From JBFEYJ01 sp041546305 (lineage in GTDB: Bacteria; Pseudomonadota; Gammaproteobacteria; Thiohalomonadales; Thiohalomonadaceae): 19,584 nt of DNA. Each line of letters opens with the position of its first letter. Position 1 is the first letter of the stretch. Of this stretch, positions 1 to 8,500 are shown piece by piece. Position numbers and translations under genes: made by a program. The stretch covers positions 1 to 19,584 of the forward strand of contig JBFEWO010000040.1 in NCBI GenBank assembly GCA_041546305.1, given 5' to 3'. A model generated the notes under the pieces. The model saw only the letters and a list, made by a program, of their open reading frames with translations, searched no databases and was not told the DNA's origin.

Positions 1-1
1 C

Positions 2-1318
2 CCCGGAGCGCTGATGCTGGATGGTGGCGACACCTGGCAGGGCTCGGCCACCTCCTTGTGGACCAATGCCCAGGACATGGTCGATGCGCAGAAGTTGCTC
101 GGGGTGGACATCATGACCCCGCACTGGGAGATGACCTTCGGTGCCGAGCGGGTGCAGGAGATCATCGACAACGATTTCGACGGTCACATCGAGTTCCTGG
201 CGCAGAACGTGGTCGACAACGAGTGGCAGGAACGGGTGTTCAAACCCTATACCCTGCGTGAGATGAACGGTGTGCCAGTGGCGGTGATCGGCCAGGCCTT
301 CCCCTACACCCCAATCGCCAACCCCCGTTACATGGTGCCCGACTGGAGCTTCGGTATCCGCGACGATGCGATGCAGGAGGCGGTCGACCAGGCCCGTGCC
401 GAGGGCGCCCAGGTCGTGGTGGTGCTCTCCCACAATGGCATGGATGTGGATCTGAAGATGGCCAGCCGGATCTCCGGCATTGACGCCATTATGGGCGGCC
501 ATACCCACGATGCCATTCCCGAAGCGGTGAAGGTGAAGACTCCCGCCGGCGGCACCACTCTGGTCATCAACTCAGGTTCCAACGGCAAGTTCTTGAGTGT
601 CCTCGACTTTGACGTCCGCGGCGGTAAGGTGCGTGATTACCGCTACAAGCTGCTGCCGGTGTTCGCCGATCTGCTGCCGGCCGATGCCGCGATGCAGAAG
701 CATATCGACACGGTGCGTGCCCCGTATCTCGACAAGCTCAACGAGGAGCTGGCGGTGAGCGATGATCTGCTCTATCGCCGAGGCAATTTCAACGGCACCT
801 TCGACCAGCTCATCACCGATGCGCTGATGGAGACCCAGGACGCAGAGATCGCCTTCTCCCCCGGCTTCCGCTGGGGCGTGAGCGTGCTACCGGGCCAACC
901 CATCACCTTTGACCACGTGATGACCCAGACCGCCATCACCTACCCGACGGTGACCCGCAACAAATTTACCGGAGAGCGTATCAAGACCATCCTTGAAGAT
1001 GTGGCCGACAACCTGTTCAACACCGATCCCTACTACCAGCAGGGTGGGGACATGGTCCGCGTCGGCGGTCTCAAGTACACCATCGAGCCCGAGGCGGAGA
1101 TGGGCAAGCGCATCAGCCACATGGAACTGAACGGCAAGCCGCTGCAGGCTAACAAGGAGTACGTAGTTGCCGGCTGGGCCAGCGTGGCCGAGCCCATCGA
1201 CGGAACTCCTGTCTGGGATGCGGTGTCTCACTACTTACGCGACAAGAAGGTAGTTAGGGTCAGCAATACCGACAATGTCCGTATTAAACTTTCGCGCGGA
1301 AATCCCGGCCGCGCGTAA
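2..1318 (+). CDS. soxB: SoxB, thiosulfohydrolase of the Sox thiosulfate-oxidation system (5' end missing)
   Basis: The frame is open from the left edge, so the N-terminus (about the first fifth, including the expected export signal) lies outside the window. SoxB is a periplasmic dinuclear-manganese enzyme of the metallophosphatase/5'-nucleotidase superfamily that hydrolyses the terminal sulfonate of SoxY-bound cysteine S-thiosulfonate, releasing sulfate. The visible part starts with the family motif GGDTWQGS, followed by the PHWEMTFG segment, then LSHNGMD and the metal-binding GGHTHD, with the 5'-nucleotidase C-terminal domain after that (GFRWGVSVLPGQ, then YYQQGGDMVRVGGL near the end). These are typical SoxB signatures and separate it from generic 5'-nucleotidases. 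No other sox gene is downstream; a terminator follows 30 bp after the stop, so soxB is the last gene of its transcript. The organism therefore probably oxidises reduced sulfur compounds. Confidence 0.96.
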   Translation, partial: PGALMLDGGDTWQGSATSLWTNAQDMVDAQKLLGVDIMTPHWEMTFGAERVQEIIDNDFDGHIEFLAQNVVDNEWQERVFKPYTLREMNGVPVAVIGQAFPYTPIANPRYMVPDWSFGIRDDAMQEAVDQARAEGAQVVVVLSHNGMDVDLKMASRISGIDAIMGGHTHDAIPEAVKVKTPAGGTTLVINSGSNGKFLSVLDFDVRGGKVRDYRYKLLPVFADLLPADAAMQKHIDTVRAPYLDKLNEELAVSDDLLYRRGNFNGTFDQLITDALMETQDAEIAFSPGFRWGVSVLPGQPITFDHVMTQTAITYPTVTRNKFTGERIKTILEDVADNLFNTDPYYQQGGDMVRVGGLKYTIEPEAEMGKRISHMELNGKPLQANKEYVVAGWASVAEPIDGTPVWDAVSHYLRDKKVVRVSNTDNVRIKLSRGNPGRA

Positions 1319-1347
1319 CGATTTCATTGTGGCAGCACTCCCTTGTT

Positions 1348-1387
1348 GGCCCGGCCCGCTTTTGCGGTGACCGGGCCTCTTTTTTTT
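1348..1387 (+). terminator. Rho-independent terminator after soxB
   Basis: The arms GGCCCGG (1348-1354) and CCGGGCC (1371-1377) form a perfect 7-bp stem, with a smaller CCCGC/GCGG pairing inside the loop, and are followed by a T-rich tract (1378-1387). It lies 30 bp past the soxB stop and ends that transcription unit. Confidence 0.9.
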
Positions 1388-1507
1388 GTGTGGCCGAATT
1401 GTGAGATATGGGCCGAGGATTGGCGATATTGCTGCCGCTGTGTCAGCCTGTAACCGGTGCCATGCCTCACAACGGGGTGTTCGGTTATGTGCCATTAAGG
1501 GGGGGAG

Positions 1508-1822
1508 ATGCCGAAGCGCTACTATGTTTACCGCCTGATCGATAGCCGGGACGGGAGCGAGCTCTTTCAGGGGCTTGTGGAGCTTCCCATGCAGACCGAT
1601 GGTCAGTCGCTGAATGACAACGATGCCCGCTCGATGGTCGCCGATGCGGCGATCCGACACATGATCCGCTCTCCCTCCCGTCCAGTACACTCAGTTATCC
1701 AGTTCTGCGAGGTGACGGGACATGGGGATGAGCGTCTCGGCGGTGAGGGGGAGAATTTCACCTTCGACTGGACACGTTGCGAACCGGCTGAGCTGGAGCT
1801 GGAGCTGGGCGAGGAGGAGTAG
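1508..1822 (+). CDS. Small acidic protein of unknown function
   Basis: This is a 104-residue ORF beginning MPKRYYVYRLIDSRDG, with a purine-rich stretch (about 1497-1507) just before the ATG as ribosome-binding site. I do not recognise the family. The N-terminal two thirds looks like a compact soluble fold, with alternating hydrophobic positions at YYVYRLID and VHSVIQF, and contains one Cys in each half. The C-terminus is strongly acidic and low in complexity (ELELELGEEE), produced by a GAGCTG hexanucleotide repetition in the DNA. There is no signal peptide or membrane segment. It stands alone between the soxB terminator and a gene-poor stretch. Coding is supported by its normal start context and a GC-rich composition like that of its neighbours. 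A minus-strand ORF overlaps its 3' end, and at most one of the two is likely to be real in the overlap; this one looks better. Confidence 0.65.
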   Translation: MPKRYYVYRLIDSRDGSELFQGLVELPMQTDGQSLNDNDARSMVADAAIRHMIRSPSRPVHSVIQFCEVTGHGDERLGGEGENFTFDWTRCEPAELELELGEEE

Positions 1823-2164
1823 CCTGGGTTGTCGCAGTGAGAGGTTTCCTCCTGATGTGGTCCGAGTCACAGAACGGCCAGATGCGAGTTTGTTATGGTC
1901 CATATTAGGGTTTTCCCCAATACTTATTTGCTGAAATAGGCGGCATAATTCAGACATATTCGGTGTTATGTATCTCTCCCCAGAGTTTTCATTACACAAT
2001 GCCGTTTTACTGCTTACTGCAGGCCACCGGCCTGCTGAATTTTCTGTGGTAGCCGCAGCGTTGAGTCGCTGATGTTTTATTCCCGTCGTCTTGCGGCACG
2101 GATTGCCGATTAAGGGAAACCCTCCAGTATTGTCAGGCAATGGATTGCCGCCATTTTTCTTCAT
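1691..2164 (-). CDS. Doubtful small ORF with a perfect Shine-Dalgarno site
   Basis: Reading leftwards from an ATG at 2164, this gives 157 residues beginning MKKNGGNPLPDNTGGFPLIG. The complement of 2171-2177 reads AAGGAGG, six bases from the ATG, one of the best ribosome-binding sites in the window. Against it: I recognise no family; composition is rich in Asn, Thr, Ser and Arg with no clear hydrophobic core; and the last 132 bp run antisense to the 3' end of the small acidic protein gene, where the translation (LLLLAQLQLQLSRF) is just the shadow of that gene's GAGCTG repetition. A shorter real peptide or a decayed gene is possible. The true start would be ATG 2164 rather than the farther upstream ATG at 2185, which lies before the ribosome-binding site. 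Confidence 0.28.
   Translation of the reverse strand: MKKNGGNPLPDNTGGFPLIGNPCRKTTGIKHQRLNAAATTENSAGRWPAVSSKTALCNENSGERYITPNMSELCRLFQQISIGENPNMDHNKLASGRSVTRTTSGGNLSLRQPRLLLLAQLQLQLSRFATCPVEGEILPLTAETLIPMSRHLAELDN
2019..2035. repeat. Perfect inverted repeat (hairpin)
   Basis: GCAGGCC and GGCCTGC are separated by three bases. On the plus strand the sequence continues TGAATTTT, so it could act as a weak terminator, but it is about 200 bp from the nearest upstream gene end. Function unknown. Confidence 0.5.
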
Positions 2165-2219
2165 ACGATCCCTCCTTGATATCACGTTAATCGGTTGTTT
2201 CGTTGTGGTAACAGGGCTC

Positions 2220-2228
2220 TGCTATGAT
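2220..2228 (+). promoter_or_regulatory. Probable extended -10 promoter of the ABC transporter gene
   Basis: TGC-TATGAT (2220-2228) matches an extended -10 element (TGn followed by a 5/6 match to TATAAT). No good -35 stands at 17 bp, which is tolerated by extended -10 promoters. It would give a leader of about 38 bases before the ATG at 2273. Confidence 0.4.
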
Positions 2229-2272
2229 GACCGCTATCTTTAATACGGGCCATAGCGGACCTACCCGACCTT

Positions 2273-4069
2273 ATGCAGACAGAATCTTTCACCGGTTATA
2301 CCTGGAGTCACCTGTGGCGGATGGTGTTACAGCATCGTCGCGAACTCATGTTGGCCCATGTGGTAGCAATCCTGGGAGCCTTGGCGGCGGTCCCCCTGCC
2401 GTTGCTCATGCCCCTGCTAGTCGATGAGGTGTTGCTGGAGCAGCCGGCGCAGCTGGTCGGAACGATGCAGTCCCTGTTCCCGGCAGAGTGGCAGGGACCG
2501 ATCCTGTACATTCTGGCGGTGCTGCTGTTGACCATTGTGCTGAGGATCGTGGCGCTCGGGTTGATGGTGTGGCAGAACCGGCAGTTCACCCTGATCGCCA
2601 AGGATGTCACTTTCCACTTGCGTAGTCAGATGCTCAGCCGCCTGCAACGCATTTCGATGAAGGAGTACGAGACCCTTGGCAGTGGTGCGGTCGCCTCGCA
2701 CTTTGTTACCGATCTGAACGCCATCGATGAGTTTATCGGCGGTTCGGTGAGCAAGACCTTGATCGCACTGCTTAGCCTTGTGGGGGTCAGCATTATTCTG
2801 TTGTGGATGCACTGGCAGCTGGCGCTGTTCATCCTATTCATGAACCCGGTGGTAATCTACTTCACCGTGATCTTCGGCAAGCGGGTCAAGGAACTCAAGC
2901 GACGTGAAAACAGCGCCTTCGAGCTGTTCCAGCAGTCGCTCACCGAGACCCTGGATGCAATTCAGCAGGTGCGGGCCAGTAACCGCGAAGGGCACTACTT
3001 GGCCAAAGTTCGAGCGCGGGCGGAAGGGATCAAGACCAACTCTGCTGCCTATGCCTGGCGCAGTGAAGCGGCGGGACGCTTCTCCTTTAGCATCTTCCTT
3101 TTCGGTTTTGACAGTTTTCGTGCCCTGAGCATGCTGATGGTGGTGTTCTCTGACTTGACGGTGGGGCAGATGATGGCGGTATTCGGCTACCTCTGGTTCA
3201 TGATGAGCCCGGTGCAGGAGATGCTGAATGTGCAATACGCCTACTACAGTGCCAAGGCAGCGCTGGGGCGTATCAACCGTCTGGTCTCGCTGCAAGAGGA
3301 GCCGCAGTACCCACATTTGGCAGATCCTTTTGACGGAAAATCCACCGTGGGGCTGTCGGTGCGCGACCTGCATTTTCGCTATAGCGAAAGTGCCGATTGG
3401 GTGCTGCACGATGTGAATCTGAATATAGCCGCTGGTGAGAAGGTGGCCCTGGTGGGGGCGAGTGGCGGCGGCAAGTCGACCCTGGTAATGCTGATCCTGG
3501 GTCTCTATCCACCCAGTCGTGGACAGGTACTGTTCGATGCTGAGCCGGTGGAGCGCATTGGTCTAGATGTGGTGCGCAATCATGTGGCGGTGGTGCTGCA
3601 GCATCCGGCCATGTTCAGCGACACGGTACGTGCCAACCTTACCCTGGGAAGAGACTTCGATGAGGAGCAGTTATGGCAGGCGCTCGAGGTGGCGCAGCTC
3701 AAGCAGACGGTGGAGGAGCTGCCACAGGGGCTCGATACCATCATGGGCCGCCAGGGGATCCGTCTCTCCGGCGGCCAGCGCCAGCGCCTGGCCATTGCCC
3801 GCATGGTGCTGTCCGATCCCAAGGTGGTAATCCTCGACGAGGCGACCTCGGCGCTGGATGCGGAAACCGAGGCCCATCTGCACCACGCCTTGCGCGAATT
3901 TCTCAAGGGCCGCACCACGCTCATCATTGCCCACCGTTTGAGCGCGGTGAAGCAGGCTGAGCGCGCCTATGTCTTTGATGACGGCCACATCATCGAGGAG
4001 GGCAGCCATGAGAAATTACTGCGGCAGGATGGACTGTACCGCCGACTCTATGGTCAGCTACAGCATTAA
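2273..4069 (+). CDS. ABC transporter half-molecule, exporter type (membrane domain fused to ATPase)
   Basis: A 598-residue protein with the fused architecture of type IV (MsbA-like) exporters. Residues about 20-310 form the transmembrane domain, with clear hydrophobic helices (for example the ILYILAVLLLTIVLRIVALG stretch and LIALLSLVGVSIILL), and residues about 360-590 form the nucleotide-binding domain. The ATPase motifs are intact: Walker A GASGGGKST (about 395), signature LSGGQRQRLAIA (about 497), Walker B VVILDEATSALD (about 518) and the switch His in AHRL (about 552). It should work as a homodimer, or a heterodimer with a partner not seen here, pumping a lipid, peptide or drug out of the cytoplasm; the substrate cannot be read from the sequence. 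No signal peptide is needed. The start at 2273 lacks a clear ribosome-binding site, but no better alternative exists. Its stop codon interlocks with that of the convergent folD. Confidence 0.93.
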   Translation: MQTESFTGYTWSHLWRMVLQHRRELMLAHVVAILGALAAVPLPLLMPLLVDEVLLEQPAQLVGTMQSLFPAEWQGPILYILAVLLLTIVLRIVALGLMVWQNRQFTLIAKDVTFHLRSQMLSRLQRISMKEYETLGSGAVASHFVTDLNAIDEFIGGSVSKTLIALLSLVGVSIILLWMHWQLALFILFMNPVVIYFTVIFGKRVKELKRRENSAFELFQQSLTETLDAIQQVRASNREGHYLAKVRARAEGIKTNSAAYAWRSEAAGRFSFSIFLFGFDSFRALSMLMVVFSDLTVGQMMAVFGYLWFMMSPVQEMLNVQYAYYSAKAALGRINRLVSLQEEPQYPHLADPFDGKSTVGLSVRDLHFRYSESADWVLHDVNLNIAAGEKVALVGASGGGKSTLVMLILGLYPPSRGQVLFDAEPVERIGLDVVRNHVAVVLQHPAMFSDTVRANLTLGRDFDEEQLWQALEVAQLKQTVEELPQGLDTIMGRQGIRLSGGQRQRLAIARMVLSDPKVVILDEATSALDAETEAHLHHALREFLKGRTTLIIAHRLSAVKQAERAYVFDDGHIIEEGSHEKLLRQDGLYRRLYGQLQH

Positions 4070-4929
4070 CAACGCCTTTTGTCCCTGAGGTCGGCCGAAT
4101 CCATCGTATTCTGTAATAGCGTGGCGCGGGTCATGGGGCCGACACCGCCCGGCACCGGAGTGATCCAACTGGCCTTCTCTTTGGCGCTTTCGTAGTCCAC
4201 ATCGCCCACCAGCTTGCCGCTCTCCAACCGGTTGATACCGACATCGATGACGATGGCGCCGGGTTTGATCCAGTCGCCCTTGACCATCTCGGGACGGCCA
4301 ACGCCCACCACGACCAGATCGGCGGCACGCACCTTTGCCTCAAGGTCCTTGGTGCGGCTGTGGCAGACCGTCACAGTGCAGCGGGCCATCAGTAGTTCCA
4401 GGGCCATCGGCCGGCCGACAATATTGGAGGCGCCGACCACCACTGCATCGAGCCCCGCCAGTTCCACGCCAGTGCTCTCCAGCATGGTCATAACCCCCCG
4501 CGGGGTGCAAGGGTGCAGGGTGGGCATCTGGATGGTCAGGCGACCGATATTGTAGGGGTGGAAGCCGTCCACATCCTTGTCAGGGTGGATGCGCTCGATG
4601 ACCGCCTCTTCGTCTATATGCTCAGGGACCGGAAGCTGCACCAGAATACCATCGACGTTGGGATCGGCGTTCAGCTCGTCGATGATCCCCAGCAGTTTTT
4701 CCTGTGCGGTTTCCGCTGGCAGATCGTAAGCAATGGAGTTGAATCCTACCTCTTCACAATCCTTGCGCTTATGTGCGACGTAGACCTTGGAAGCCGGATC
4801 GTCACCGACCTGCACCACCGCCAGTCCGGGTGCGCGTTTGCCGGCGGCAATGCGCTGCTCGACACGTTGTTTTATTTCCTGGCGAAGCTGTCGCGCGATG
4901 GCATTTCCGTCGATGATCTGTGCGCTCAT
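4066..4929 (-). CDS. folD: FolD, bifunctional methylenetetrahydrofolate dehydrogenase/cyclohydrolase
   Basis: A 287-residue cytosolic enzyme that converts 5,10-methylene-THF through 5,10-methenyl-THF to 10-formyl-THF, using NADP+. The length is the same as in other bacteria. The first domain contains the catalytic Lys in YVAHKRKDCEEVGF and the family motif ILVQLPVPEHI; the Rossmann domain shows VVGASNIVGRPMALELL and VVGVGRPEMVKGDW; the C-terminal signature PVPGGVGPMTRATLL is intact. Beginning MSAQIIDGNAIA is standard for the family, although the upstream ribosome-binding site is weak. The last residues (DSADLRDKRRC) extend past the conserved core and reach the end of the convergent ABC transporter gene, where the two stop codons share bases. 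This is a housekeeping gene with its own transcript. Confidence 0.97.
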   Translation of the reverse strand: MSAQIIDGNAIARQLRQEIKQRVEQRIAAGKRAPGLAVVQVGDDPASKVYVAHKRKDCEEVGFNSIAYDLPAETAQEKLLGIIDELNADPNVDGILVQLPVPEHIDEEAVIERIHPDKDVDGFHPYNIGRLTIQMPTLHPCTPRGVMTMLESTGVELAGLDAVVVGASNIVGRPMALELLMARCTVTVCHSRTKDLEAKVRAADLVVVGVGRPEMVKGDWIKPGAIVIDVGINRLESGKLVGDVDYESAKEKASWITPVPGGVGPMTRATLLQNTMDSADLRDKRRC

Positions 4930-4962
4930 GGATAAACCGTTATCTGCTCGATTTGTGGGGGC

Positions 4963-4990
4963 GTTATCTTCTCATGGACCTAGGCAACAA
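4963..4990 (-). promoter_or_regulatory. Possible folD promoter
   Basis: Read on the minus strand, TTGTTG (4990-4985) and GATAAC (4968-4963) are separated by 16 bp, about 35 bp before the folD start. The match to sigma70 consensus is moderate (4/6 in the -10). Confidence 0.35.
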
Positions 4991-5050
4991 GCCAAGTTAA
5001 CTGCAACTACATTGATGGTGAACGGGGACTAGAATTTTATAGTGGGGGTG

Positions 5051-5079
5051 TTGACCGGAACCTGAACGCCCGGTAGTAT
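5051..5079 (+). promoter_or_regulatory. Strong promoter of the tRNA operon
   Basis: TTGACC (5051-5056) and TAGTAT (5074-5079) are spaced by exactly 17 bp, close to sigma70 consensus. The bases after the -10 (TGCCGTC) are GC-rich, as in promoters under stringent (ppGpp/DksA) control. The first tRNA begins 54 bp after the -10. Confidence 0.75.
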
Positions 5080-5132
5080 TGCCGTCTTCGCGCGTACGGG
5101 CCTTCCTGAAAATCAGGTTTTCCCGCACAGCT

Positions 5133-5209
5133 CGGGGTATAGCGCAGTCTGGTAGCGCGCCTGCTTTGGGAGCAGGATGTCGGGAGTTCGAATCTCTCTA
5201 CCCCGACCA
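5133..5209 (+). tRNA. tRNA-Pro (anticodon UGG)
   Basis: A full cloverleaf of 77 bases with encoded CCA. The acceptor stem is CGGGGTA with TACCCCG, the anticodon loop is TTTGGGA with anticodon TGG at 5167-5169, and the T-arm contains GTTCGAATC. It is the first gene of a three-tRNA unit. Confidence 0.97.
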
Positions 5210-5235
5210 TTTATATAGTATGCAGCTCGTATAAT

Positions 5236-5312
5236 GCGCCCGTAGCTCATCCGGATAGAGCATCGGCCTTCTAAGCCGAGGGTAGCAGGTTCGAGTCCTG
5301 CCGGGCGCGCCA
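5236..5312 (+). tRNA. tRNA-Arg (anticodon UCU)
   Basis: The acceptor stem is GCGCCCG with CGGGCGC, the anticodon loop is CTTCTAA with anticodon TCT at 5270-5272, the T-loop is TTCGAGT, and CCA is encoded. It lies 26 bp after tRNA-Pro in the same unit and reads AGA/AGG codons. Confidence 0.97.
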
Positions 5313-5344
5313 TATCATGCGACCAGGCAGTAAACAGTTTCTAT

Positions 5345-5422
5345 GGTGGCTGTAGCTCAGTTGGTTAGAGTCCTGGATTGTGATTCCAGTTGTCGTGGGT
5401 TCGAGTCCCATCAGCCACCCCA
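5345..5422 (+). tRNA. tRNA-His (anticodon GUG)
   Basis: The acceptor stem is GTGGCTG with CAGCCAC, with the extra G(-1) at 5345 opposite the discriminator C at 5419 that is typical of bacterial tRNA-His. The anticodon loop is ATTGTGATT with GTG in the centre, and CCA is encoded (5420-5422). It is the last gene of the tRNA unit. Confidence 0.97.
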
Positions 5423-5431
5423 TCTTCCAAT

Positions 5432-5458
5432 AAACCGGCTATTTAGCCGGTTTTTTTA
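5432..5458 (+). terminator. Rho-independent terminator of the tRNA operon
   Basis: AAACCGGCT and AGCCGGTTT form a 9-bp perfect stem around an ATTT loop, followed by a run of T. It sits 10 bp after tRNA-His. Confidence 0.95.
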
Positions 5459-5529
5459 TATCCCTCCCTTACCGGTTTCTGCGCCAAAGTTCGCTCGCTC
5501 GGTGGCTAAACCGCTGATATAGTCGATTC

Positions 5530-8500
5530 GTGACCCGTCAGGTCAACCGTAAGTCAAGCAATAAACATGAGTTTATGATGATGGAAGAGTACCTCAGCAG
5601 CGAACTGGCGCGCCTGCGTGCAGAATTTATCGCCCGCCTGCCATCAAAGTTGGACGAAATCCGGCGTCACTTGCGGGCTTCCGAACCAGGAGGCGCTGAG
5701 GACAAACTACATCGTTTGCTCGATAGCATGGTCGGTTCAGCGGCAACCTTTGGGTTGCCAGAACTGGCCGATGCGGCAAAGGCATTGGCCCTGGCCCTTA
5801 TCACCCGGGATGGGGTGAACCCTCCCCAGTATGATTTGGTGGATGGTGCAATGGCACGTCTTGATCAGGCGGTGCATGCCACATTGACCACATCCGCCCC
5901 GACACTGATGCCCCCGGTTGGCCGTTTGTCATCAAGCCACAACGAGCTTCTTTTCCTGGTGGATGAGGATGCGGAGCAGGCGCGTCTGCTGAGCCAGTTG
6001 CTTCAAGGGGCCGGCTATACTGTTCGGCATTTTCCCGATGCAGAGACCGCAATGAGCGCCATAGAGGAGGGCGCATCACCTGCGGTAGTCCTTCTGGATA
6101 CGTTCTTGGCAAGTGGTGGTTCGCGCGGGATTGCCGCCATTGAAACCCTGCGAAGAGGATGCCCGGATTGTCCTCCGGTGGTAGTACTCACTTTGGATGA
6201 TGATGTCCAGAACCGCCTTGCCGCCTATCGGGCGGGCGCCAGTCGATGCCAGATAAAGCCTGTAGCCCCTGAAAAATTGTTGCAGCTGATCGAGCAGGTG
6301 AGAGTCAGTGAGGAGAAGCTGCCCTATCGTGTGTTGTTGGTTGATGATAATAACCCCAGGCTATCCAACCACGCCGGCTTGTTGCGTACTGCGGGCATCG
6401 AGGTGTGCAGTGAGTCCAGGCCATTAGCCGTTCTGGAAGCATTGCGCAATTTTAAGCCTGAGGTCGTGGTGTTGGAAGTGGCAATGCAGGAGGTCGGCGG
6501 TCCCGAGCTGGCTGCATTGCTGCGGGAAGAGGCGGAAAATGCCTTACTTCCCATTCTCTTCCTTTCCGACACCAGCGAATCCTTAAACGAGTTGCAGGCA
6601 TTCAATCCCGATTGGGATGACCTGATGGTGCAGCCGATTGAGCCGTTGCATTTTTGCAGCGCCGTGCTGTCTCGCGCTAGACGTTCCCGGGAGGCGCGTC
6701 GCACCCGCTTGTCACTCAACCGTGCCTTGTACGAGATGGAGCGCGAACATCTGGCGCTGAATCATCATGCCATTGTCAGCATTGCTGATGTCACGGGAAA
6801 GATAATTTATGTAAATGATCTTTTTTGCGCCATTAGCGGCTATACCCGGGAGGAGCTGCTCGGGCAGAATCATCGAATCGTCAAGTCGGATTTTCACGAC
6901 CCCGAATTTTATCGGGAGATGTGGCAGACCATTGTCGGTGGAAATGTCTGGCAGGGGGATATCTGCAATCGAAATAAAAACGGTGGAGATTATTGGGTCG
7001 AGTCGACCATCGTGCCGTTCAAGGACGCAGCAGGGAAACCCTATCAATATGTTTCCATCCGCACCGATATCACACATGTCAAACGCCTGGAGCAGGAAGC
7101 ATACACCGCCGCCGAACGTCTGCGTCGCAGTCAGATTTTCGCCAATATCGGTACCTGGGACTGGAATATCCAAACCGGTGATCTCTTTTGGTCAGAACGC
7201 ATTGCTCCCTTGTTTGGTTACCCCGCGGGAGATCTGGAGACAACCTACGAAAACTTCCTCAATGCGGTTCATCCCGAGGATCGAGAACTGGTGTCGAAAG
7301 CCGTCGGTGCGTGTATTTATAAGGGGCAGGAGTACAACATCGAGCATCGTGTGGTGTGGCCCGACGGTAAGGTCCGTTGGGTGCAGGAGAAGGGCGATGT
7401 GGTCCGTGATGAAGAGGGCAAGGGGCTGCACATGCTGGGTGTGGTTATGGATATTCATGATCGCAAAATGGCAGAGGATGCCCGACGCGAGAGCGAACAG
7501 AAGTTCCGCAAGCTCTTTGAACTGTCTCCGGTAGGCATTGCGCTCAACGACATGGAAGGAACTTTCCTGGAAGCCAATCAGGCGCTGCTGGATGCCATTG
7601 GTTACAGCGATCAGGAGTATCAGGCCCTTTCCTACTGGCAGCTGACCCCGGATAAATATAGCGCCAAGGAACAGGAACAGCTGGCAAGCCTGATGAGTTC
7701 CGGGCGTTATGGCCCATACGAAAAAGAGTATATCCACAAGGATGGTCATCTGGTGCCGGTATTACTCAACGGCGCCTTGGTTGAGGACAAGTATGGCAAC
7801 AAACGGATATGGTCTATCGTCCAGGATATCAGCGAGCGGAAAGAGGCGGAAAATGCCCTTGAGGAAAGCCGCCAACGATTGCTCCAGGCACAGCAACTGG
7901 CCAATATTGGCAACTGGGAAGCCGATTTACGCAGCGGCAAGCTGGTGTGGTCCGATGTGATTTATGACATTTTCGGTCTGGACAAGACGCGAGTCGAGCT
8001 TTCGGTAGAGCGGTTTATGCAGGCGGTGCATCCGGCCGATCTGGCGCTTGTCCTGGAAAGCCAGAAACAGGCGGCAAACACCGGCAGGCAGGATATCGTA
8101 CACCGGATCTTGCGCCCTGATGGTAGCGTACGCTACGTACATGAGCTCGCTACGACTCTGTATGATGACAACGGGGCAATGACTGGCCTTGCCGGTACGG
8201 TGCAGGACATCACCGAACTCAAGCAGGCAGAGCAGGATTTGATGCTGTTTCGCCAGATCTTCGAAAGCGCCGAGCAGGGTATCGGTGTTACCGATGCGAC
8301 AGGACACCTGCTTTATTCCAACCAGGCCCATGATCGAATCCATGGCTATAGTCATCAAGAGATCTTCGGTAAGCACTTCACCATGTTTTTCTCAGACGAA
8401 ACGCTCACCTGGGCAACAGATGCGATCATGGAGGCGGTCGGTCAGGGGAAAGGATGGCATGGCTTGCTGCCGGTGTTGCAGCCAGATGGCACGGAGGTGA

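Larger units (their letters stand above)
1823..2272. other. Gene-poor intergenic stretch with a GC-rich hairpin and short direct repeats
   Basis: About 450 bp, more AT-rich than its surroundings, with no convincing plus-strand gene. It holds a perfect 7-bp hairpin GCAGGCC-ACC-GGCCTGC at 2019-2035, two copies of GGATTGCCG (2100-2108 and 2142-2150), a minus-strand ORF with a strong ribosome-binding site (listed separately) and a probable promoter for the ABC transporter at its right end. Confidence 0.6.

Noticed and set aside
2834..3409. 191-residue minus-strand ORF inside the ABC transporter gene
   Set aside because: It is a high-GC shadow frame rich in His, Gln and Arg, without start context or recognisable motifs, opposite a gene with intact ABC motifs.
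5113..5313. Minus-strand 66-residue ORF containing REIRTPDILLPKQARY-like sequence
   Set aside because: It is the antisense translation of tRNA-Pro and tRNA-Arg, a well-known type of false gene call.
6815..7534. 239-residue plus-strand ORF inside the kinase gene
   Set aside because: It is an out-of-frame shadow of the PAS1-PAS3 region, and its composition (Arg, Ser, Trp, Cys rich) is not protein-like.
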